DNA from: Paraburkholderia tuberum STM678
Lineage (GTDB): Bacteria; Pseudomonadota; Gammaproteobacteria; Burkholderiales; Burkholderiaceae
Assembly (NCBI RefSeq): GCF_902833905.1
Contig: NZ_CADFGP010000024.1
Coordinates: 52,411-116,410, forward strand
DNA length: 64,000 nucleotides
Reading direction: 5' to 3'
Shown: piece by piece, positions 1-8,673 of the stretch
Layout of the letters: each line of letters begins with the position of its first letter
Numbering within the stretch: the first letter of the stretch is position 1
Notes under the pieces: generated by a model
Databases searched by the model: none
Seen by the model: the letters and a program-made list of their open reading frames with translations, nothing else
What the model was told of the DNA's origin: nothing
Program-made: the position numbers and the translations under genes

Positions 1-2189
1 AGGCGCTCGGCGCGCGCACGCCGACCACCGCCGAGCCCGGCACGCTGGTGCCCGGAGGCCGCCGCCAGACGCTGACGTTCGCCGACTTCGGCGCGCTCGA
101 CCCGTTGCAATTGCGCGGCGTCGACGGACAGAACGGCATCGCGTTCTCGGTGCGCGGCGACGAGGTCGTGACCGGCGCGACGCTGCATCTCATCTACAGT
201 TATTCGCCCGCGCTGTTGGCGAACCTGTCGCAGCTGAAGGTGCTGGTCAACGGCGAAGTCGCGGCGACGCTGCCGCTGCCGCACGAGCAGGCCGGCATGC
301 TGGTCGCGCGCGAGATCACGATCGATCCGCGCTTCATCACCGACTTCAACCGCCTGAACCTGCAGCTGATCGGCCACTACACGACGGCCTGCGAAGACCC
401 CGCCAACTCGTCGCTGTGGGCGACGATCAGCAACGCGAGCTCGCTCGACCTGACCTACTCGTCGCTCGCGACGAAAGCGGAGCTGGCCGCGCTGCCGCAG
501 CCGTTTTTCGACCGCCGCGACGTGCGCCGCCTCGAGCTGCCGTTCGTGCTCGCGCAGAAGCCGGGCAACGGCACGCTCGAAGCCGCCGGCATCGTCGCGT
601 CGTGGTTCGGCTCGCTCGCCGGCTACCGCGGCGCGGTGTTTCCCACCCAGCTCGACAACGCGCCGCTGTCGGGCAACGCGGTCGTGTTCGCGACCAGCGA
701 CCAGCATCCGGCCGGCGTGACGATTCCCGAGATCACCGGGCCGACCATCGCGGTGGTCGAGCGCAACGCGAACGCGCGCGGCAAGCTGCTGCTCGTGCTC
801 GGCCGCAACGAGGCCGAGCTGAAGACCGCCGCGAAGTCGCTCGGGATCGGCCATAGCGCGCTGTCCGGCGCGAGCGCCACGATCACGTCGCTGCACGAAA
901 TTACGCCGCGCGTGCCGTACGACGCGCCGAACTGGCTGCCGACCGACCGCGCGGTGCGCTTCGGCGAGCTCGCCGATCCGAAAGACCTGACCGTGTTCGG
1001 CTACGACGCCGACGCGGTGCGCATCAACATGCGGGTGCCGCCCGATCTGTTCATGTGGCACACGCGCGGCGTGCCGATCGATCTGCGCTACCGCTACACG
1101 GTGCGGCCGGCGCGCGACCGCTCGTCGCTGAACATCAGCGTGAACAACGGCTTCGTGCAGGCGCTGCCGATTCCGGCGCGCCCTGCGTCGGTGTTCGACC
1201 TGAGCCGCTACTTCAACCTCATCATGCCCGACGGCACCGCCGATGCGCGCCGCAACATCCGCATCCCGCCGCTGCTGATGACGCCGCGCATACAGCTGCG
1301 GCTGCACTTCTACTACGACATCCCGAACACCGGCGAATGCGCGGGCCGCCTGCTGCAGAACGTGGTCGGCGCGATCGATCCGAACTCGACGATCGACCTG
1401 TCGTCGTTCCCGCACTACATGGCGCTGCCCGATCTGGCCGCGTTCGCCAACAGCGGCTTTCCGTTCACGCGGATGGCGGACCTCTCCGAGACCGCCGTCG
1501 TGCTGCCGGACGACCCGGACGCGAGCGACTACAGCCTGTATCTGCTGACGATGGGCCGGATGGGCGAATCGACCGGCTATCCGGTCTCCGGCGTGACCGT
1601 CACCCATGCGGCCGACGTCGAGCGCCTCGCCGACAAGGACCTGCTGGTGTTCGGCGCGCCTGGCAAGCAGCCGCTGTTGCAGCGCTGGTCGAAGTCGATG
1701 CCGTTCTCCAGCGACGGCGCGGCGCACACGTTCCAGCTCACCGACCTGGTGTTCAAGCTGCGGGACTGGTGGCACGGCGAGCACGGCGTCGAGCGCACGC
1801 CCGCGCGTGCCGATCTGACGATGGTCAGCTCGAACGGCGCGGCGCTGCTAACCGGCTTCGAGTCGCCGCTGCAGCGAGGCCGCAGCGCGGTTGCGCTGAT
1901 CAGCGCGGCCGGCCCGTCGGATGCCGATCTGTCCGCCGCGCTGCTCGACGCCGACGTGCTGCCGAAGATTCAAGGCGCGATGGCCGTGATCCATGGCCGC
2001 GCCGTCACCATCACGTCGAACGGCACCGCGTACTACGTGGGCAGTCTGTCGCCGCAGGAGTATCTGCGCTGGGCACTGTCGTCGCATCCGCTGCTGCTGT
2101 TGCTCGGCGGCGTGCTCGCCGCGCTGATCATCGCGGCCTTGTGCTACCGGACGCTTCGCGCGATCGCCGCGCGTCGACTGAAGGACTGA
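1..2189 (+). CDS. bcsB: Cellulose synthase regulatory subunit BcsB, 3' part
   Basis: Membrane-anchored periplasmic subunit of the bacterial cellulose synthase that guides the nascent glucan from BcsA across the periplasm. The reading frame is open from the first complete codon (base 3) with no in-frame start, so the N-terminus (signal peptide, start of the first carbohydrate-binding domain) lies outside the window. About 728 residues remain, covering most of the protein. The C-terminus holds the expected single hydrophobic helix (HPLLLLLGGVLAALIIAAL) followed by a short basic tail, which is how BcsB packs against BcsA. bcsZ starts 10 bases after the stop, so the genes are co-transcribed; bcsA is expected just upstream. 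The family call rests on overall sequence and on the bcsZ/bcsC neighbours. Confidence 0.93.
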   Translation, partial: ALGARTPTTAEPGTLVPGGRRQTLTFADFGALDPLQLRGVDGQNGIAFSVRGDEVVTGATLHLIYSYSPALLANLSQLKVLVNGEVAATLPLPHEQAGMLVAREITIDPRFITDFNRLNLQLIGHYTTACEDPANSSLWATISNASSLDLTYSSLATKAELAALPQPFFDRRDVRRLELPFVLAQKPGNGTLEAAGIVASWFGSLAGYRGAVFPTQLDNAPLSGNAVVFATSDQHPAGVTIPEITGPTIAVVERNANARGKLLLVLGRNEAELKTAAKSLGIGHSALSGASATITSLHEITPRVPYDAPNWLPTDRAVRFGELADPKDLTVFGYDADAVRINMRVPPDLFMWHTRGVPIDLRYRYTVRPARDRSSLNISVNNGFVQALPIPARPASVFDLSRYFNLIMPDGTADARRNIRIPPLLMTPRIQLRLHFYYDIPNTGECAGRLLQNVVGAIDPNSTIDLSSFPHYMALPDLAAFANSGFPFTRMADLSETAVVLPDDPDASDYSLYLLTMGRMGESTGYPVSGVTVTHAADVERLADKDLLVFGAPGKQPLLQRWSKSMPFSSDGAAHTFQLTDLVFKLRDWWHGEHGVERTPARADLTMVSSNGAALLTGFESPLQRGRSAVALISAAGPSDADLSAALLDADVLPKIQGAMAVIHGRAVTITSNGTAYYVGSLSPQEYLRWALSSHPLLLLLGGVLAALIIAALCYRTLRAIAARRLKD

Positions 2190-2199
2190 TGGAACGGAT

Positions 2200-3396
2200 A
2201 TGACTCGAATGCGGTTTCGGATCAGCAGAAGAACCTCTTTTACGCTCGCGCTCGGTATCGGCATGACGGCGTCGGCCAGTCTGGCGGGTTTGAGCGGCGC
2301 CGCTCAGGCCGCGCAGAACGGCGCTGCATGCGGCGACTGGGGCGCCTGGCAAAGCTTCGTGCAACGCTTCGTCCAGGCCGACGGCCGCGTGATCGATTAC
2401 TCGACGCCGGCCCAGCAGACCACCTCGGAAGGCCAGTCCTACGCGCTCTTTTTCGCGCTGGTCGCCAACGACCGCGCGACCTTCGACAAGCTGCTCGGCT
2501 GGACCCGCGCGAATCTCGCGGGCAACCAGTTCGACGCCCAGAACCTGCGGCTGCCCGCATGGCAATGGGGCAAGAAGCCGGACGGCTCGTACGGCGTGCT
2601 CGATCCGAATTCGGCGTCGGATTCCGACCTCTGGATCGCCTACGATCTGCTGCAGGCCGGCCGCCTGTGGCACAACCCCGCCTACACGCAACTGGGCCAG
2701 TCACTCGCCGAGCGCATCGCGCACGACGAAGTCGCGAATCTATCTGGCCTCGGGCCGATGCTGCTGCCGGGGGCGCAGGGCTTCAGGAACGGCAACGTCA
2801 CGCGTCTGAATCCGAGCTATCTGCCGCTGCCGGTGTTGCGCGCGCTCGCGCACGAGGTGCCGGACGGCCCGTGGGCCACGCTCGCCGACAACGCTTATCA
2901 GTTCGTCAAAACCGTGTCGCCGCAAGGCTTCGCGCCTGACTGGGCGGCGTGGCAGAACGGTCGGTTCGTCGTCGATCCGAAGAACGGCGACGTCGGCAGC
3001 TACGATGCGATCCGCGTCTATCTGTGGGCCGGCCTCGCTTCGCCCGCCGATCCGCTCGCGAAGCCGTGGCTCGGCGCGCTCGGCGGCATGCGCGCGAAGG
3101 TCGCGCAGAACGGCTTCCCGCCGGAGAAGGTGTCGTCGACCACCGGCGCGGCGAGCGGCGAAGGCCCGCTCAGCTATTGGGGCGCGCTCGCGCCATACTT
3201 CAAGACACTGGGCGACGAGCACGGACTCGGCCTCGCGCGCACGCGGCTCGCCGCGCTCGGCGCGAACGTTCCGGGCCGTGAACCGGTGTACTACGATCGT
3301 GTGTTGGGTCTGTTCGGCACGGGGTTCATCGATGGCCGCTATCGCTTCGATGAAGCCGGCGGTCTCGTGCCCGCCTGGAGGACCGCATGCGATTGA
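2200..3396 (+). CDS. bcsZ: Periplasmic endo-1,4-beta-glucanase BcsZ (GH8)
   Basis: Glycoside hydrolase family 8 cellulase that trims or releases amorphous glucan in the periplasm and is needed for normal cellulose export. 398 residues. A basic N-terminus plus hydrophobic core ending AAQA (residue about 38) is a signal peptide. The general acid is probably E77 in TSEGQSYALFF, with the family's SDLWIAYDLL motif at about 142-151. The candidate base is D268 in GSYDAIRVYLW; both assignments are from memory of the family, not an alignment. A second ATG lies three codons in. The 3' end overlaps bcsC by 10 bases, indicating translational coupling in the bcsB-bcsZ-bcsC order. Confidence 0.94.
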   Translation: MTRMRFRISRRTSFTLALGIGMTASASLAGLSGAAQAAQNGAACGDWGAWQSFVQRFVQADGRVIDYSTPAQQTTSEGQSYALFFALVANDRATFDKLLGWTRANLAGNQFDAQNLRLPAWQWGKKPDGSYGVLDPNSASDSDLWIAYDLLQAGRLWHNPAYTQLGQSLAERIAHDEVANLSGLGPMLLPGAQGFRNGNVTRLNPSYLPLPVLRALAHEVPDGPWATLADNAYQFVKTVSPQGFAPDWAAWQNGRFVVDPKNGDVGSYDAIRVYLWAGLASPADPLAKPWLGALGGMRAKVAQNGFPPEKVSSTTGAASGEGPLSYWGALAPYFKTLGDEHGLGLARTRLAALGANVPGREPVYYDRVLGLFGTGFIDGRYRFDEAGGLVPAWRTACD

Positions 3397-6300
3397 ACGC
3401 CCTCGCCGGGTCGCTGCATATCGCGCTGTCCGTCGGCGCGCTCTTGTGCGCGGCCGCGGTCGCGCCCGATGCGCTCGCGCAGGCGAGCAAGGATCCGCTG
3501 ACCGTGCTGATCGATCAGGGCAAGTACTGGCAGTCGCATCAGCGCGGCGACCTCGCCGAGCAGGCCTGGCAGAAGGTGCTCAGCATCGATCCGAAGCAGC
3601 CCGACGCCCTGTTCGGCATGGGCATGGTGCTGGCCGACCGCAAGGACGGCGCCGGCGCGCAGCAGTACCTCGCGCGGCTGAAGGCGGCCGCGCCGAACTA
3701 TCCGAATCTCGATGAACTCGGCCGCCGCCTTGGCGAAACGAGCCCGCGCGACCAGACCATCAGCGAGGCGCGCCGGCTCGCGCAAGCCGGTCAGAGCGCG
3801 AGCGCGGCGCAGGAGTATCAGCGCGCGCTGGCCGGCAAGCCCGCAACGCCCCAGTTGCAGCTCGAGTATTACCAGGCGCTGTCGGCGACGCCGCAGGGCT
3901 GGGACGAAGCACGCCGCGGCCTCGAACAGCTCGCCCACGACAACCCCAACGACCCGCGTTTCGCACTCGCGTACGCGCAGCATCTGACCTATCGCGACGT
4001 CACGCGGCGCGACGGTATCGCGCGGCTGCAAAAGCTCGCCGGCGACACCTCGGTCGGCGCGGCGGCGAAAAAGAGCTGGCGCCAGGCGCTGCTGTGGCTC
4101 GACGCGCGGCCCTCGGACGCCGCGCTGTACGAGTCGTACTTCCAGACCGCTGGTGAAGATGCCGCCGTGAAGGCGCGCTTCGAATCGATGGTGCAGCAGG
4201 ACAGCGCGGCGCGCGCCCGCGCGCAGGAAAACGCCGCCGCCGACGCGCGCGGCCGCGTGATCGCCGACGGCTTCGCCGCGCTCGACCGCGACGACATCGT
4301 GAGCGCGCGCGCCAGGTTCTCGTCGGTACTCGCGAACAGTCCTAACGATACCGACGCGCTCGGCGGCATGGGCATCGCCGCGCTGAAGCAGGAGCGTTTC
4401 GCCGAGGCGCGCAACTACCTCGAGCGTGCATCGCGCGGACCGAATCCGGCGCGCTGGAAAACCGCGCTCGACAGCGCGACCTACTGGACCTACACGAGCG
4501 AAGCGATCGGCGCGCGCAGCAATGGCGAGTTCGCGAAGGCGAAGGCATTGTTCGAGCGCGCGATCGCGCTGAATCCGTCCGACGTGACTGCCCAGGTGCA
4601 GCTCGGTGAAATGCTGCTCACGACCGGCGACCCGGCCGGCGCCGAGCAGGCATACCGGATGGCACTGCGCCGCCAGGCCGACAACCCGGACGCGATTCGT
4701 GGCCTCGTCGGTGCGCTCGCCGCGCAGGGCCGTGCCGACGAGGCGCTGCAGTTCGCCAATCAGCTGAACGCGCAGCAACAGGCGAAGGTCGGCGGCATCG
4801 ACCGTTTGCGCGGCGACGCGCAGGCAGCGCAGGCGCGCGCGGCCGAAGCGCGCGGCGATCTCGGCAGCGCGCGCAGCCTGTTCGAAGACGCGCTGCTGAA
4901 CAAGCCCGACGATCCGTGGCTGCGGCTCGACCTCGCACGCATCTACGTGCGCCAGGGCGCGGTCGCGAATGCGCGCAGCATGATGGACGGTCTGCTCGCC
5001 ACGCATCCGGACATGACCGATGCGCTGTACGCGAGCGCGCTGCTGTCGGCGGAAACGCAGGACTGGTCGACCGGTCTCGCGCAGCTCGACCGTATTGCGC
5101 CCGCACAGCGCACCGATGCGATGACGACGTTGCAGCATCGGCTGTGGGTGCATCGGCAGGCCGACCTCGCGACGCGCATGGCGAACAACGGCCAGACGCA
5201 GCAGGCCATCGCGACCTTGCGCGCCGCCGAGCCGGTGGCCGGCAACAACCCCGAGCTGATCGGCGTGATCGCCGGCGCGTACCAGCAGGCCGGCGACCCG
5301 ACCCGCGCGCTCGCACTCGTGCGCGGCGCGATGAGCGCGGCGCCCGGCAACACCGATCTGCTGCTGCAATACGCGAGCATTCTGTCCGCGGCCAACCAGC
5401 AGGCCGAGCTCGGCGCCGTGATGCGCCAGTTGCAAGGCATGCAACTGACGCCGCAGCAGCGCACTGACTTCAACAACCTGAATCTCGGCATCGTCATCCG
5501 ACAAGCCGACGCGGTACGCCTGCGCGGCGATCTCGCGAGCGCCTACGAGGTGATCGCGCCGTGGCTCGCCGCGATGCCCGACAACCCCGACCTGCAGGCC
5601 GCGCTCGGCCGCATGTATGCGAGCGCGGGGGACGACCGCAACGCGCTCACGAGCTTCCGTGTCGCGCTGCAGCGCCGCCCCGACGATCTGAATCTGCTGC
5701 AGGCGGCGATCTCGGCTGCGGCCGGCGCGAAGCAGTTCAGCTACGCCGAAACCCTCGCGAACCAGGCGCTCGCCCTCGCGCCCAACGACCCGGGCGTGCT
5801 CGCGACCGTGGGGCGCATGTATCGCGCCCAGGGCAAGCTGTCGCTCGCATCGACCTATCTGCAACGCTCGCTGGTCGCGGCCAATACGCCGCTGGCGGCG
5901 AACGCGCCCCGCAACGCAGGCACCAACGTGCCGCGCGGCTGGGAAGCGGCGATGGGCCAGATCGGCGCGACGCCGCTGCCGGGCACCAATCCATTCGAAG
6001 GCAAGACGGCGATCGTCCCTTCGGGCGACGCCGACAATGCCGCGCGTCCCACGCTTCCGTTCCTGAATACGCAGCCTTCCTCGCCGACGCAGACCGTGCC
6101 GAACTATCCGCCGCCCCTTCAGCCCGCGCCGTATGTCGCGCCGTATGTCGCGCCCTATACGGCGCCCGCCGCGACGCCTTATAACGCGCCTGCCGCACAG
6201 CCCGCGCCGGTCGCCGCACCGTACGGAGCGCCCCGCTCCGCCGCCGAGGTCGGTGGCTACGGACAGGAATCCAACGGATCGAGCCAGTCGGGCGCGCCGT

Positions 6301-8102
6301 TGCAGCCTTATCCGGGGCAAGGTCAGGCGCCCGGGCAGCCGATGCCGCGGCAGCAGTACGACGCGGGCTATGCGCAGCAGCAGCCCTATGCGCAGCAGCA
6401 AGCGTATCCGCAGCCACAGCCTTACCCGCAGCAGCAAGCGTATCCGCAGCAACCGGCATACGGGCAACCGGCGTACGGGCAGCAGCCCTACGGCGCGCAG
6501 GACGGCTATGCGGCCACACCGTGGCCTATGTCGCCGGCCGCGCGCCAAGCGCAGGCCAACGCCGCGTCGACGACGGCGCTGCCGTACGGATCGACACGCA
6601 CGAGCACGCAGAAGAGCGCCAAGAAGAGCACGGCGAAAACGAGCCAACCCGCGCCGGTCTACGCGCAGCCGCCGCCGCCGTATCCGCAGCAGCAGGGCTA
6701 CGCGCAGCCGTATCAGCCGTACCCGCCGCAACAGCCCTATCAACAGCAGCCTTACCCGAACCAGGGCTACTACGCGCAGCAGCCGTACATTCCGCAACCG
6801 CCGCCCGGCTACGCGCAGCCGTACTACCCGCCCGGCAGCAACGCGCAGAACAACCCGCAGTCGAACGTCGCGAACGCGCAGACGCTCGGCGTCGCCGAGG
6901 AGCTTGCGCAGGTCAATCGCGAGCAGTCGAGCACCGTCTCGGGCGGCCTGATCTTCCGCAATCGCGTCGGCGAGGACGGACTGTCGTCGCTCACCGACAT
7001 CGAGGCGCCGATTCAGGGGCGTATCAAGGCGGGCAACGGTCACGTGGTCGTGACCGCGACCCCGGTCACGCTCGACGCAGGCACCGCGTCGAACAGCACG
7101 TCGACGCTCGCGCGCTTCGGCGCGGGGCTTTCGACCGCGTCGTCGAAATCGGCGGCGCAGAACGGCACCAACAACTACGGCAGCCAGACCGCGAGCGGTG
7201 TGGGCCTGTCTGTCGGCTATGACAGTCGCAGCATCAGCGGCGATATCGGCGTGACGCCAATCGGCTTGCGCGAGACCAACATCGTCGGTGGCGCGCAATA
7301 CAACGGCGGCATCACCGACAAGGTCTCGTACTCGATCGCGGTCGCGCGGCGCGCGGTGACGGACAGCCTGCTGTCGTACGCGGGCGCGCGCGATGCGGCC
7401 GCCGGCCTCGAATGGGGCGGCGTCACGTCGAACGGCGCGCTTGCCAGCCTCAGCTGGGACGACGGCACGAGCGGCCTGTACGTGAACGCGTCGTATCAGC
7501 ACTACATGGGCACCAACGTGCCGAGCAACAACGCGATCAAGGGCGGCGGCGGCGTCTACACGCGTCTGCTGAAAGACGCCGACCAGACGCTGACGGTCGG
7601 CGTGAACACGACGATCATGGGCTACAACCGCAATCTGTCGTACTTCACTTACGGCCAGGGCGGCTACTTCAGTCCGCAGCAGTACGTGATCCTGAATCTG
7701 CCGGTCGAATGGTCGGGCCGCGCGGGCCTGTTTACATATGACGTGAAGGGGTCGATCGGCGTGCAGCATTATCGCGAGGATGCGTCGAACTATTTCCCGC
7801 TGAACGACGGCTCGTCGCGGCAGGGCGACGCGGCCGCCGCCGCGCAATCCCTCGGCAACGGTCTGACCGCCGTCTACCCGGGTCAGAGCAAGACCGGCGT
7901 GTCGTATTCGATCAGCGGCGTCGGTGAATATCAGCTCGCGCCGCAGCTCGCGGTCGGGGCGACCGCGTCGCTCGGCAATGCCTATGAATATCGCGAGTGG
8001 CTCGCGGCCGTGTACGTGCGCTACAGCTTCAACAAGCAGACCGGCTTGCAGCCGTTCCCGCCGGTGCCGTTGACGTCGCAGTATCTGTCGCTGTCCAACT
8101 GA
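3387..8102 (+). CDS. bcsC: Cellulose export outer-membrane protein BcsC with PQY-rich insert
   Basis: Outer-membrane exporter of cellulose: periplasmic TPR solenoid plus a C-terminal beta-barrel. 1571 residues, several hundred longer than the enterobacterial protein. Residues 1-30 look like a signal peptide. TPR repeats run from about 35 to 850 (recurrent A.A..G......A...Y..AL patterns). Residues about 890-1158 form a low-complexity stretch dominated by Pro, Gln, Tyr and Ala. The BcsC C-terminal barrel domain runs from about 1170 to 1551, with alternating aromatic/polar strands, and is followed by a Pro-rich tail of about 20 residues after the last strand (VRYSFNKQ). The start overlaps bcsZ. 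The extra length is explained mainly by the insert, which sits where the solenoid joins the barrel. Confidence 0.94.
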   Translation: MRLNALAGSLHIALSVGALLCAAAVAPDALAQASKDPLTVLIDQGKYWQSHQRGDLAEQAWQKVLSIDPKQPDALFGMGMVLADRKDGAGAQQYLARLKAAAPNYPNLDELGRRLGETSPRDQTISEARRLAQAGQSASAAQEYQRALAGKPATPQLQLEYYQALSATPQGWDEARRGLEQLAHDNPNDPRFALAYAQHLTYRDVTRRDGIARLQKLAGDTSVGAAAKKSWRQALLWLDARPSDAALYESYFQTAGEDAAVKARFESMVQQDSAARARAQENAAADARGRVIADGFAALDRDDIVSARARFSSVLANSPNDTDALGGMGIAALKQERFAEARNYLERASRGPNPARWKTALDSATYWTYTSEAIGARSNGEFAKAKALFERAIALNPSDVTAQVQLGEMLLTTGDPAGAEQAYRMALRRQADNPDAIRGLVGALAAQGRADEALQFANQLNAQQQAKVGGIDRLRGDAQAAQARAAEARGDLGSARSLFEDALLNKPDDPWLRLDLARIYVRQGAVANARSMMDGLLATHPDMTDALYASALLSAETQDWSTGLAQLDRIAPAQRTDAMTTLQHRLWVHRQADLATRMANNGQTQQAIATLRAAEPVAGNNPELIGVIAGAYQQAGDPTRALALVRGAMSAAPGNTDLLLQYASILSAANQQAELGAVMRQLQGMQLTPQQRTDFNNLNLGIVIRQADAVRLRGDLASAYEVIAPWLAAMPDNPDLQAALGRMYASAGDDRNALTSFRVALQRRPDDLNLLQAAISAAAGAKQFSYAETLANQALALAPNDPGVLATVGRMYRAQGKLSLASTYLQRSLVAANTPLAANAPRNAGTNVPRGWEAAMGQIGATPLPGTNPFEGKTAIVPSGDADNAARPTLPFLNTQPSSPTQTVPNYPPPLQPAPYVAPYVAPYTAPAATPYNAPAAQPAPVAAPYGAPRSAAEVGGYGQESNGSSQSGAPLQPYPGQGQAPGQPMPRQQYDAGYAQQQPYAQQQAYPQPQPYPQQQAYPQQPAYGQPAYGQQPYGAQDGYAATPWPMSPAARQAQANAASTTALPYGSTRTSTQKSAKKSTAKTSQPAPVYAQPPPPYPQQQGYAQPYQPYPPQQPYQQQPYPNQGYYAQQPYIPQPPPGYAQPYYPPGSNAQNNPQSNVANAQTLGVAEELAQVNREQSSTVSGGLIFRNRVGEDGLSSLTDIEAPIQGRIKAGNGHVVVTATPVTLDAGTASNSTSTLARFGAGLSTASSKSAAQNGTNNYGSQTASGVGLSVGYDSRSISGDIGVTPIGLRETNIVGGAQYNGGITDKVSYSIAVARRAVTDSLLSYAGARDAAAGLEWGGVTSNGALASLSWDDGTSGLYVNASYQHYMGTNVPSNNAIKGGGGVYTRLLKDADQTLTVGVNTTIMGYNRNLSYFTYGQGGYFSPQQYVILNLPVEWSGRAGLFTYDVKGSIGVQHYREDASNYFPLNDGSSRQGDAAAAAQSLGNGLTAVYPGQSKTGVSYSISGVGEYQLAPQLAVGATASLGNAYEYREWLAAVYVRYSFNKQTGLQPFPPVPLTSQYLSLSN
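6300..6840 (+). repeat. Degenerate coding repeat, Pro/Gln/Tyr-rich linker of BcsC
   Basis: Imperfect short repeats built on cag-cag and cc(g/c)-tat/tac codons, encoding units such as QQAYPQQ, QQPYAQQ and GQPAYGQ. A Ser/Thr/Lys-rich interruption (STQKSAKKSTAKTSQ) lies at about 6600-6650. The array is inside the bcsC reading frame, is in frame throughout, and is likely to vary in length between strains by slippage. It is not a CRISPR array: units are irregular and there are no unique spacers. Confidence 0.8.
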
Positions 8103-8673
8103 CGGACGCACTCGTTGGGTGAGGTCGCGGCTTGCATTCGATGAATCGCAAGCCTCGTCGCCCCCGCCCTCACTTTCGTTCGCACTCCATCGCATAGCGC
8201 CGGCCATGCTCGAGATAGCCGGCCTCGTGGCTGCTCACGAGCTCGACGGCGGGTTTGGGGAGTGGATATCGTGTGATGTTTTCCTTCGCCATCGTACGGT
8301 GCGTTCCATTGAAGTTCGAAGCTCGCAGGAATCGGGGACGACAGCACGATTCGCACCTGACAGCGGGCACGACCACGCCCTACGCGAAGGTATCGAGCCA
8401 CGCCGGAAATGCGGGCGCTTCTTCCGCTTTCGCCGCGCAGCAAACGCGCCTCGCGGTAAATGTCGCCCGCGCATCGAACGAGGTGCCAAATTGGTACGGT
8501 TTCGGACACGGGTGCTTACCCGGCAAAACCCCGAATAGCGTCTGCGATGCATCACCGATAAGGCGTTGTGCCCTACAATATTTGGGGTTCGCGAGGGTGC
8601 GCAACGCGCGCGAACCCTCGAAGCTTCGGTCAAGAGCCAATCATTTTCGACGTGATTTCACGTGGAGCGCTGC
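8103..8673. other. Intergenic region between bcsC and the hybrid kinase
   Basis: No convincing gene. On the minus strand at 8170-8292 there is a 40-codon frame (MAKENITRYPLPKPAVELVS...) with protein-like composition but a poor ribosome site, so it is not called. The 3' part holds the hairpin at 8586-8616 just before the kinase start. No clear sigma-70 promoter was recognised. Confidence 0.5.
8586..8616. terminator. Perfect 8-bp inverted repeat (hairpin) upstream of the hybrid kinase
   Basis: GGTTCGCG at 8586-8593 pairs with CGCGAACC at 8609-8616, with a 15-base loop. There is no T-run after it, so it is either a factor-assisted terminator for the bcs operon or a structure in the kinase leader. 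Function is inferred only. Confidence 0.35.

Noticed and set aside
6340..6500. Possible CRISPR-like or intergenic repeat array
   Set aside because: The repeats are irregular Gln/Pro/Tyr codon runs inside the bcsC frame, with no conserved repeat length or spacers.
3339..8207. A 1622-codon open frame on the minus strand opposite bcsC
   Set aside because: It is the antisense shadow of a GC-rich gene: composition is almost all Arg, Ala, Val, Leu and Gly with no domain pattern, and bcsC on the other strand is unmistakable.
8170..8292. 40-codon minus-strand frame beginning MAKENITRYPLPKPAVEL
   Set aside because: Composition is protein-like but no ribosome site or neighbour supports it, and it is short enough to occur by chance.
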